A stretch of 5,157 bases of DNA, taken from NCBI GenBank assembly GCA_913049525.1, contig CAJWYZ010000104.1:1-5157 (forward strand). The letters run 5' to 3'. Under the pieces are notes generated by a model. The model was not told the DNA's origin, ran no database searches, and worked only from the letters and a program-made list of their open reading frames with translations. The DNA is from an uncultured Fidelibacterota bacterium. Its GTDB lineage: Bacteria; Fidelibacterota; Marinisomatia; SCGC-AAA003-L08; D37C17. The number at the start of each line of letters is the position of its first letter. Position 1 is the stretch's first letter. Shown piece by piece: positions 1 to 5,157 of this stretch. Both the position numbers and the translations under genes were made by a program.

Positions 1-860
1 GAGATAGGTCTATAATTTGTTGCCCAACTTGTTGGATTATTATAATCTGTTAGACGAATATCACTATAATTGGTAACACCAGCCATGGAATAGGGCCTGA
101 ATTCAAACTTATCCGGAGGATAAATTCCTTGAAGTCCATGTAAATGCCCATATTTAGATACAACACCCTCCACATCAAGGGGAAATGCTACCCAGGTAAC
201 AGTTTCATATTTTCTTTGGATAAACCGGGTAATATTTAGCCCCCATGTGAGCTCATCACCCGAAAAGAAAGGGAGATTTGAAAATGGTATTTCCATCTCA
301 ACCACCCACCCAAAATCTGTTATTATTGCCTCAGCTTCCCAAATTGCATTCCAATCAGTATCATAATCTTCATCATTATAAATCATTTCATCAGATAACA
401 CCCCTGATGCATTCACCGCAAAAGAAAAAGCTGTCTGATGGTCATGGCGGCTATCCAATTCGATACTAAGCCAATCTGCCTGCTCATCAAAGGCCCCATA
501 CCAGTCATCCCGGGGAGCCAGTTGACGGACAATTTCAGAAGGCTCAGAGTCATACATCCGGGCGGCGACATAAAGTGCCTGGTTATCGTAAGTTATATAC
601 ACTTCTGTGTTCTCTGTTGGCTCTGCCATATTATCCGGTTCTTCCTGAATAAAATCGGTAATGGGTAAAATAGATGACCAAATAGCATCATCCAACACAC
701 CATCGATACTAGGGGCATCAGAGACAGCTTGTATATAATACACTTTGCCCTCTTTTTCAGTGGCAAATGGTTCCTGTTCCGTTTGAGATAAAACTCCACC
801 AATGAATAAAATCAGTAGGAAAATCTTAAACTTTAAATTTATTATTTTATGATTAATCAA
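1..860 (-). CDS. Exported CBM9-like / DUF5916 family protein, N-terminal part (cut by window edge)
   Basis: The minus strand is open from a TTG at 860 to the window edge, giving 286 residues and a partial codon; the C-terminus lies outside. An in-frame TAA (863-861) sits directly before the TTG, and the first internal Met is residue 78, inside the conserved domain, so TTG is the best start although no Shine-Dalgarno is visible. Residues 1-25 look like a signal peptide (Lys-rich start, hydrophobic core FLLILFIGGVL). Then comes a CBM9-like beta-sandwich: SIDGVLDDAIW (51-61), TENTEVYITYDNQALYVAARMYD (82-104), followed by FSFAVNASGV, WEAEAIITDFGW and VEMEIPFSNLPF. WGLNITRFIQRK is the typical lead into the DUF5916 region, a predicted outer-membrane beta-barrel in this family. 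Family members are common in Bacteroidetes, Gemmatimonadetes and Marinimicrobia; their ligand is mostly unknown, so sugar binding should not be assumed. The gene is transcribed divergently from the etf cluster, with no evident functional link. Confidence 0.87.
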   Translation of the reverse strand, partial: MINHKIINLKFKIFLLILFIGGVLSQTEQEPFATEKEGKVYYIQAVSDAPSIDGVLDDAIWSSILPITDFIQEEPDNMAEPTENTEVYITYDNQALYVAARMYDSEPSEIVRQLAPRDDWYGAFDEQADWLSIELDSRHDHQTAFSFAVNASGVLSDEMIYNDEDYDTDWNAIWEAEAIITDFGWVVEMEIPFSNLPFFSGDELTWGLNITRFIQRKYETVTWVAFPLDVEGVVSKYGHLHGLQGIYPPDKFEFRPYSMAGVTNYSDIRLTDYNNPTSWATNYRPI

Positions 861-1052
861 TTAATTGTCAGGTGAGCAATAGCTGAAAATTACCCTGAAC
901 TATTTGATAAAGCAAAAATGGAATTGTATCATTTTGTAAATTATAATAATTTCTAAATTTTTACACCTAGTTATAATTCCAAAATATTGTAGTTTTGCTC
1001 ACTAGGCGTAGACCATTTGTAAAGAAATTCCATTTAAAACTAAGGAAAATTA
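861..1052. promoter_or_regulatory. Divergent intergenic region with probable promoters for both directions
   Basis: These 192 AT-rich bases separate two divergent genes, so both promoters should lie here. On the plus strand TATAAT occurs at 942-947 and 972-977, but neither has a convincing TTGACA-like box 16-18 bases upstream. TAGTTTTG at 990-997 fits the Bacteroidetes -7 consensus TAnnTTTG and is well placed for a short etfB leader, but no matching TTTG lies about 20 bases upstream. An 8-base perfect inverted repeat, GTGAGCAA (872-879) and TTGCTCAC (995-1002), has its arms near the two gene starts. No RNA gene or credible small ORF was seen. That promoters lie here is safe; the exact boxes are not. 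Confidence 0.4.
1042..1046 (+). promoter_or_regulatory. Shine-Dalgarno sequence of etfB
   Basis: AAGGA lies 6 bases before the ATG at 1053 and supports that start. It is the only good ribosome-binding site in the etf cluster. The downstream genes have 2-base, 4-base and overlapping junctions without a well-spaced Shine-Dalgarno, which suggests translational coupling. Confidence 0.7.
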
Positions 1053-1832
1053 ATGAAGATTTGTGTATTAATTAAACAGGTCCCGGATAAAGATTCTTCT
1101 CTCACTATAGCCGATGACCATCTCACATTGGTTGAAAATAATATTACATGGGTTTCCAATGAAAGTGACAATTATGCCCTGGAAGAAGCACTTCAGTTAA
1201 GGGAGAAGCATGGCGGTGAAGTTATTGCCTGTACATTAGGAAAAGACTCTGCCAGACAAGTATTGAAAGATGCTTTAGCTAAAGGAGCTGATCGGGGTAT
1301 TTTTATATCGGACAGCTCATTTGAAAGTTTAGATGTACTTTCACTGGGAAAAGTTTTTGCATCCACTTTGGAGAAAGAAAATTTTGATCTCATTATGTCC
1401 GGGCTTCAATCTGATGATCAGGGAAATTCTCAATTGGGTTTAATTATCGCTGAATTATTAAATATGTCTCATGGAACTCTCGGTATGGGAACCGAGATTA
1501 TAGATGATTCAACTATCAGATTAAAAAAAGAATTGGAGGGTGGGTGGTTCCAATGGACAAAATTAAGCCTGCCCGCCTCAATCAGCATTCAATCCGGCAT
1601 TAATTCTCCTCGGTATGCTACCTTGAAAGGTATCATGATGGTGAAGAAAAAAACGGTAGATGAAATAAATGCAAGCGATGTTGCTTCTAGAGCATCGGCA
1701 TCCAACATTACTGTTAAGAAGCTATATGTGCCGGATAAAACAAAGGAAACACAATTTATCGAGGGCTCTCCAGATGAAATATCTGAGCAATTAGTAAAGC
1801 TATTTAAAAACGATATAAAGGTACTTAATTAA
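1053..1832 (+). CDS. etfB: Electron transfer flavoprotein, beta subunit
   Basis: Beta subunit (259 residues, normal length) of the soluble EtfAB heterodimer, which accepts electrons from acyl-CoA dehydrogenases and related flavoenzymes. Visible family motifs are MKICVLIKQVPD at the N-terminus, NYALEEALQLREKHGGEV (40-57), GKDSARQVLKDALAKGADRG (63-82), and the nucleotide-loop region FDLIMSGLQSDDQGNSQLG (111-129). The EtfB signature region runs through LKKELEGGWFQWTKLSLPASISI (157-179). PRYATLKGIMMVKKK (186-200) matches the recognition loop that docks onto partner dehydrogenases, with Leu191 aligned to the anchor leucine of human ETF. The nucleotide loop (SDDQGN) is closer to the AMP-binding DDxN form than to the bifurcating DGDTAQ form, so I infer a non-bifurcating ETF. 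It is the first gene of a tight cluster with etfA and a membrane oxidoreductase, which is the likely electron acceptor. The start is supported by AAGGA six bases upstream. Confidence 0.96.
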   Translation: MKICVLIKQVPDKDSSLTIADDHLTLVENNITWVSNESDNYALEEALQLREKHGGEVIACTLGKDSARQVLKDALAKGADRGIFISDSSFESLDVLSLGKVFASTLEKENFDLIMSGLQSDDQGNSQLGLIIAELLNMSHGTLGMGTEIIDDSTIRLKKELEGGWFQWTKLSLPASISIQSGINSPRYATLKGIMMVKKKTVDEINASDVASRASASNITVKKLYVPDKTKETQFIEGSPDEISEQLVKLFKNDIKVLN

Positions 1833-1834
1833 TT

Positions 1835-2791
1835 ATGAAAATACTTGTTTATATTCAACAAGATGAAGGTAAAATAAATTCCGTATCCCTAGAAGCGCTT
1901 AAGGGTGCACAAGATATTGCAGCTCAAACAAACGGAACTGTTTCTGCCCTTAGTTTTAATGCTGATGTTTGTAGCCAATTAGCCGGCTATGATGTGGCAG
2001 AGGTCCTTGTAGTGGAAGATGACAATTTAAATACATTCAACCCCTTATTCTACCTGAAGGCATTGGAGGACATTGCTAAAGCTGAGTCGCCAGATATAAT
2101 TGTTTTTGGGCACACATATGAAGCCCGTGATTGGGCACCCCGCTTAAGCGCCCGCTTGGATATTCCTTTTATTTCTGATTGTATTGGATTTAAAAATGAG
2201 GATGAGCTCACTTTTATACGATCCATTTACCAGGGGAAATTCAACTCAGATTCGGTTGTGAATAATGGGGCATTTATTGTATCATTCCAATCTGGGGCAT
2301 TTCGGGTAGATGGGCTCCAATCAGGATCTGCCGATATTCGCCAAGTAACCGTGGATTTATCAGGAGCAGGTGACTCCATAGCTCCAGAAGAAAAGTTCCA
2401 GGAAGCTGAACAGGCCATTGATCTGAATCAAGCTGATGTGATAGTTTCTGTTGGGCGAGGAATCGGAAAAGAAGAAAATATTGAATTGGCTCGAGAACTT
2501 TCTAAAACATTGGGGGGAGAGATTGCATCATCCCGGCCAGTAGTGGATGCAGGCTGGCTGGAATCTTCCCGTCAGGTGGGGAGCTCTGGGCAAACCGTAT
2601 CCCCAAAGTTATATCTGGCACTTGGTATCTCAGGCGCTATTCAGCATATTGTGGGCATGAAAGGATCCAAGAATATTGTTGTCATCAATAAAGATAAAAA
2701 CGCACCTCTGTTCGAAATTGCTGACTATGGTGTAGTGGGAGATATTTTCGAAATTGTTCCAAAATTGACAGAAAAACTGCAAAACGCTTAA
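1835..2791 (+). CDS. etfA: Electron transfer flavoprotein, alpha subunit
   Basis: Alpha subunit (318 residues, typical length), carrying the redox-active FAD. Residues 1-190 form the N-terminal alpha/beta domain that packs against EtfB; the FAD domain covers about 199-318. Visible FAD-domain motifs are VSVGRGIGKEENIELARELS (205-223), SSRPVVDAGW (232-241, with Arg234 aligned to the conserved flavin-contacting Arg), QVGSSGQTVSPKLYLALGISGAIQH (247-271) and IVVINKDKNAPLFEIADYGVVGD (281-303). GISGAIQH with His271 is the family signature. The usual QTGK segment reads SSGQ here, so the threonine next to the flavin is replaced by Ser251; this is a conservative change. The ATG is 2 bases after the etfB stop. 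The nearest purine-rich element (AAAGG, 1817-1821) is 13 bases upstream, far for a Shine-Dalgarno, so coupled translation with etfB is likely. Electrons should pass to the membrane protein encoded next. Confidence 0.96.
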   Translation: MKILVYIQQDEGKINSVSLEALKGAQDIAAQTNGTVSALSFNADVCSQLAGYDVAEVLVVEDDNLNTFNPLFYLKALEDIAKAESPDIIVFGHTYEARDWAPRLSARLDIPFISDCIGFKNEDELTFIRSIYQGKFNSDSVVNNGAFIVSFQSGAFRVDGLQSGSADIRQVTVDLSGAGDSIAPEEKFQEAEQAIDLNQADVIVSVGRGIGKEENIELARELSKTLGGEIASSRPVVDAGWLESSRQVGSSGQTVSPKLYLALGISGAIQHIVGMKGSKNIVVINKDKNAPLFEIADYGVVGDIFEIVPKLTEKLQNA

Positions 2792-2795
2792 TCTA

Positions 2796-4640
2796 TTGAC
2801 AGAACATCCTTTCACAATTATAGAGAAAATTGTTCTACTTTCAGGTATTTGCATATCCCTTGGCTCATTTTGCTTTGAAGTACTCAAGCGCCTGAGAATA
2901 GTTTTAAAAGGCACAGGGTCCCTCCCCCTTGACAGAATTGGCGAAAGACTTTGGCGAGTGTTTAGAGAAGTTTTTCTTCAGGAAAAAGTTATTCGTGGCC
3001 GTTTATTGCCTGGATTGATGCATGGCTTTGTTTTCTGGGGTTTTCTGGTCTTTGGCCTGGTAACGCTTGATCACTTCGCAATAGGCTTTGAATTTCCCCT
3101 CATGAGCCATGAAACTCATAAACTATATTCTTATGTGGTAATTCCATTCTCAATATTGGTGTCAATTGGTATTCTACATCTGGCATATCGTCGATTCATT
3201 ACCAAACCTAAAGCCTTAGGAAAATTATCTCCCACCTCAGGGTTAGTGGCTCTATTTATTGTATTATTAATGGTTACCTACCTTTTAGGAGAAATGGAAT
3301 TACAACCATTAGTCTGGAAAATTAATTGGTGGCTGCATGCCCTGTTAATATTGGCATTTCTCATATTGGTGCCTCGATCTAAGCATTTACATCTGGTATT
3401 GGGGCCATTTAATATTTTCTTTAAACCATTCCATCAGCCTGACCATACCCCAGTAAAAATTGATATGGAAGCTTCTGAAGAACAGTTAGATGAAATGCTA
3501 TCAAATTTGACCAGAATGACTCAAAATCAAGCATTAGACATCTTTTCCTGTGTAGAGTGTGGTCGTTGTATGGATGTCTGCCCTGCATATCGCGGTGGAG
3601 GTATATTGAGCCCGAAGGATCATTTTATATTAGATTTGCGTCAACCTTTGCTGGAAACTGGGGATGTAGATGTTTTATCGCAAATAAATGTAGAAGCCGG
3701 TTGGGAATGCACCACCTGTCAGGCATGCTCAGAAGTATGCCCCGTTGGAAATCAGGTGGAAAAATCTGATGAAATCCGCCGGCTGCAGGTTCTGGTTGAA
3801 GGAAATGTGCCCCAAGAATACCAAAAACTATTTACCAATCTCCAAAATACGGGAAATACTGAAGGGGCAATATCCAGCTCTTTAGTAGATAGGTTGCCCA
3901 AATTTACTCCCGATATGGAGTATGTGTTCTGGCTGGGTTGTTTTGCCAGATATGAATTAGACCCTAATTTTACCAAATCAGTAGAAAATTTTGCAAAAAT
4001 TCTAGATACTGCCGGTGTCAGCTATGGGATTTTGGAGAATGAACATTGTTCTGGAGACCCTGCCAATCGTTTAGGGGATAAACTTACCTATGCCATGCTT
4101 AGAGAGCATAATATGGAACAGCTAAAAAACTCCAGCAAAGTTGTTTCTATGTGCCCTCATTGTGTGGTAAACCTCCATAAGGAATATGCAAAATATGGCG
4201 ATATTTCCTACAAGGTGGAGCACCATAGTCAACTCATAGGGCGTCTCATTGATGAGGGCAAAATTGGCGTTAAAATTGGAGATAATGGAAAAGTCACCTA
4301 TCATGACCCTTGCAACCTATCTCGAATGTTAAATGTTGTTGATGCACCCAGAACTGCCATTGAATCGGTAACTGATGAATTTTTTGAACTTCCAGAATCT
4401 GGTAAAGACACACTTTGCTGTGGTGCAGGCGGTGGACTCTGGTGGAAGAAAGAAACCGTAGGTAAAACACATTTGGTCCGTGCAGAACAGGTAGTGGAAT
4501 CTGAAGCAAATACTGTGGTTACAGGGTGTAATTTCTGCTATGGCATGATGAATCAGGGGTTAGATCCATTAATTCCTGATGATAGATCAAATATTCACGT
4601 TAAGGATATTTCGGATATTGTGGCAGAAAATTTAGCCTGA
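2796..4640 (+). CDS. Membrane-bound EtfAB:quinone oxidoreductase (EMO type; NarI-like b-heme domain fused to HdrD-like Fe-S/CCG domains)
   Basis: This 614-residue protein should oxidise reduced EtfAB and pass electrons through Fe-S clusters and b hemes to a membrane quinone. About five membrane helices are predicted near residues 8-30, 71-95, 112-134, 148-165 and 177-195, as in NarI-like cytochrome b modules. Candidate heme ligands are His76, His128, His181 and His197/His199. Next come two 4Fe-4S motifs, CVECGRCMDVCP (Cys252/255/258/262) and CTTCQACSEVCP (Cys305/308/311/315). CCG domain 1 has Cys382, Cys418 and CPHC (453-456), with His417 in place of the first Cys of the pair. CCG domain 2 is complete: HDPC (Cys506), CCGAGGG (541-547) and CNFC (578-581). 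The order membrane domain, two ferredoxin clusters, two CCG domains matches proteins linked to EtfAB in fatty-acid oxidisers. The start is TTG at 2796, four bases after etfA, without a Shine-Dalgarno. An upstream in-frame stop (2766-2768) and the absence of another start codon before Met75 support it. A generic HdrD/GlpC-like oxidoreductase is the alternative; the etfBA context favours EMO. Confidence 0.92.
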   Translation: MTEHPFTIIEKIVLLSGICISLGSFCFEVLKRLRIVLKGTGSLPLDRIGERLWRVFREVFLQEKVIRGRLLPGLMHGFVFWGFLVFGLVTLDHFAIGFEFPLMSHETHKLYSYVVIPFSILVSIGILHLAYRRFITKPKALGKLSPTSGLVALFIVLLMVTYLLGEMELQPLVWKINWWLHALLILAFLILVPRSKHLHLVLGPFNIFFKPFHQPDHTPVKIDMEASEEQLDEMLSNLTRMTQNQALDIFSCVECGRCMDVCPAYRGGGILSPKDHFILDLRQPLLETGDVDVLSQINVEAGWECTTCQACSEVCPVGNQVEKSDEIRRLQVLVEGNVPQEYQKLFTNLQNTGNTEGAISSSLVDRLPKFTPDMEYVFWLGCFARYELDPNFTKSVENFAKILDTAGVSYGILENEHCSGDPANRLGDKLTYAMLREHNMEQLKNSSKVVSMCPHCVVNLHKEYAKYGDISYKVEHHSQLIGRLIDEGKIGVKIGDNGKVTYHDPCNLSRMLNVVDAPRTAIESVTDEFFELPESGKDTLCCGAGGGLWWKKETVGKTHLVRAEQVVESEANTVVTGCNFCYGMMNQGLDPLIPDDRSNIHVKDISDIVAENLA

Positions 4641-4777
4641 TGGATGGAATTAAAGAGATATATGAGAGCCTCCCTCCTTGGCTCTGGTCTAAAATTTTGA
4701 TGATTATCGGGCTTATTGTTATATTCCTCAGTCTTAATTACGCTGCCGTATCTAACAGACGAAAACGAAATAAGTGA
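4640..4777 (+). CDS. Small single-pass membrane protein, 45 residues, unknown function
   Basis: The ATG overlaps the TGA of the oxidoreductase gene (TGATG), the classic arrangement for translational reinitiation; no Shine-Dalgarno is seen. The frame closes with TGA at 4775-4777. The protein starts MDGIKEIYESLPPWLWSK, has one strongly hydrophobic helix at about 19-37 (ILMIIGLIVIFLSLNYAAV), and ends in the basic tail NRRKRNK. Trp14 and Trp16 sit where a membrane interface would be. The positive-inside rule predicts N-terminus out and C-terminus in the cytoplasm. The ordered layout (polar N-terminus, aromatic belt, helix, basic tail) and the stop-start overlap argue for a real gene. I do not recognise the family. 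By position it could be an accessory or assembly subunit of the oxidoreductase, as small single-helix subunits are of other respiratory complexes; that is inference only. Confidence 0.62.
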   Translation: MDGIKEIYESLPPWLWSKILMIIGLIVIFLSLNYAAVSNRRKRNK

Positions 4778-4792
4778 TCTGGGTCACTTTTT
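4772..4792 (+). terminator. Possible rho-independent terminator of the etf cluster
   Basis: AAGTGA (4772-4777) pairs perfectly with TCACTT (4784-4789) across the 6-base loop TCTGGG, and five Ts (4788-4792) follow or overlap the 3' arm. The 5' arm includes the last codon and stop of the small ORF. The stem is only six pairs with two G-C, so it is weak as an intrinsic terminator, but its position and T-run fit. Confidence 0.42.
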
Positions 4793-4945
4793 CTCCCATT
4801 CTGTAAAAAATTCTTGATAGAAATCACATTTCTGTGTTAACTTGCGTGGTCATAGGTTACTTCTTTATATCTAATAACAATGATTTTGTGTAGTATAAAA
4901 GAATAACTAAAATAAACGAAACTAAATAACTCGAATGAGGAAACT
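4793..4945 (+). promoter_or_regulatory. Intergenic leader and probable promoter region of the secreted-protein gene
   Basis: This AT-rich stretch precedes a gene with its own strong ribosome-binding site, so a promoter is expected. TAGTAT (4891-4896) or the overlapping TATAAA (4894-4899) could be a -10 box, but no good -35 box sits at the right distance. A palindrome, AGAAAT-CAC-ATTTCT (4819-4833), lies about 60 bases upstream of those boxes and could be an operator. No ORF or RNA gene was recognised. Confidence 0.3.
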
Positions 4946-4951
4946 AGGAGG
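4946..4951 (+). promoter_or_regulatory. Strong Shine-Dalgarno sequence of the secreted-protein gene
   Basis: AGGAGG with a 7-base spacer before the ATG at 4959 is a near-ideal ribosome-binding site. It fixes the start and suggests high expression. It is the strongest such site in the window. Confidence 0.82.
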
Positions 4952-4958
4952 AGTAATA

Positions 4959-5157
4959 ATGAAAAAGACAATACTTGTATTATGTGCTGTTTCGGCGCTT
5001 ATGGTGGCACAGGATGCTGCTGGCTCGTATAAACTGACAGGGGTAGATGTACTGTATACATTTATAACCCGTGCTGAGAATACGCTTACCGTGACTGACG
5101 CCTATGGTCTTGGTGTAGTTGTACCGGTATCAACTATTCCTGCAGCAGCGCCATTTA
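4959..5157 (+). CDS. Secreted protein of unknown function, N-terminal part (cut by window edge)
   Basis: Sixty-six residues and one extra base are present; the rest lies beyond the window. The N-terminus MKKTILVLCAVSALMVAQDA is a clear Sec-type signal peptide, with cleavage probably near residues 17-22 (after Ala17 or in the QDAAG stretch). Cys9 is inside the hydrophobic core without a lipobox, so this is not an obvious lipoprotein. The mature start GSYKLTGVDVLYTFITRAEN followed by TLTVTDAYGLGVVVPVSTIP is Thr/Val-rich and beta-strand-like. From memory, similar N-termini occur in large secreted proteins of Marinimicrobia, but I cannot confirm this without a search. No catalytic motif is visible in this part. 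The strong AGGAGG site and separate intergenic region suggest independent and probably high expression. Base composition in the coding part is more GC-rich than in the upstream region, as expected for a real gene. Confidence 0.82.
   Translation, partial: MKKTILVLCAVSALMVAQDAAGSYKLTGVDVLYTFITRAENTLTVTDAYGLGVVVPVSTIPAAAPF

Noticed and set aside
278..668. Two overlapping plus-strand open frames opposite the DUF5916 gene
   Set aside because: Their low-complexity translations match no family pattern, and they lie antisense to a well-supported coding frame.
593..802. Minus-strand open frame of 69 codons
   Set aside because: It lies inside the DUF5916 gene on the same strand in another frame; the true frame carries the conserved family motifs and this one shows none.
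942..977. Two perfect TATAAT boxes as definite etfB promoters
   Set aside because: The region is very AT-rich and neither box has a plausible -35 partner at 16-18 bases, so they are mentioned only as candidates.
2630..2914. Minus-strand 94-codon frame across the etfA/oxidoreductase junction
   Set aside because: It is antisense to the conserved EtfA C-terminus and the first membrane helix of the next gene; no start signal or family motif is visible.
3557..3769. Plus-strand 70-codon frame inside the oxidoreductase gene
   Set aside because: It is a shifted reading of the Fe-S cluster region, whose Cys motifs are intact in the main frame, so there is no frameshift.
1..5157. tRNA, rRNA, CRISPR arrays, insertion sequences and other mobile elements
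   Set aside because: I saw no regularly spaced repeats, transposase motifs, terminal inverted repeats or tRNA-like cloverleaf; genes and short intergenic regions account for the window.

Overview
The window reads as a fragment of an AT-rich, Gram-negative bacterial chromosome. The organism is probably from the FCB side of the tree; Candidatus Marinimicrobia (SAR406/Neomarinimicrobiota) is my best guess. That guess rests on two edge genes: a secreted CBM9-like/DUF5916 protein, and a secreted protein whose mature N-terminus (SYKLTGVDVLYTF, then TVTDAYGLGVVVPV) I associate from memory with Marinimicrobia-type exported proteins. It also rests on mixed ribosome-binding-site use: strong Shine-Dalgarno sequences before etfB and the last gene, none before several others. 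No search was possible, so the taxonomy is inference.

Layout: (1) 1-860, minus strand, the N-terminal 286 residues of an exported CBM9/DUF5916 protein, cut by the window edge. (2) 861-1052, a 192-base divergent intergenic region. (3) 1053-4777, plus strand, a tight four-gene cluster: etfB, etfA (2-base gap), a 614-residue membrane-bound Fe-S/b-heme oxidoreductase of the EtfAB:quinone oxidoreductase (EMO) type (4-base gap, TTG start), and a 45-residue single-pass membrane protein whose ATG overlaps the preceding TGA (TGATG). A weak hairpin plus T-run at the last stop codon may end the transcript. (4) 4778-4958, an intergenic region with a short palindrome. (5) 4959-5157, the 5' part of a secreted-protein gene, cut by the window edge.

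Function: EtfB and EtfA should form the soluble FAD-carrying heterodimer that collects electrons from acyl-CoA dehydrogenases or similar flavoenzymes. The adjacent membrane protein has five predicted helices with candidate heme ligands, two 4Fe-4S motifs and two CCG-type cluster domains. It should pass those electrons to the quinone pool. This is the modular alternative to the single-chain ETF:ubiquinone oxidoreductase of mitochondria and proteobacteria. No dehydrogenase is encoded in the window. The most noteworthy undescribed item is the small membrane protein translationally coupled to the oxidoreductase, a possible accessory subunit.
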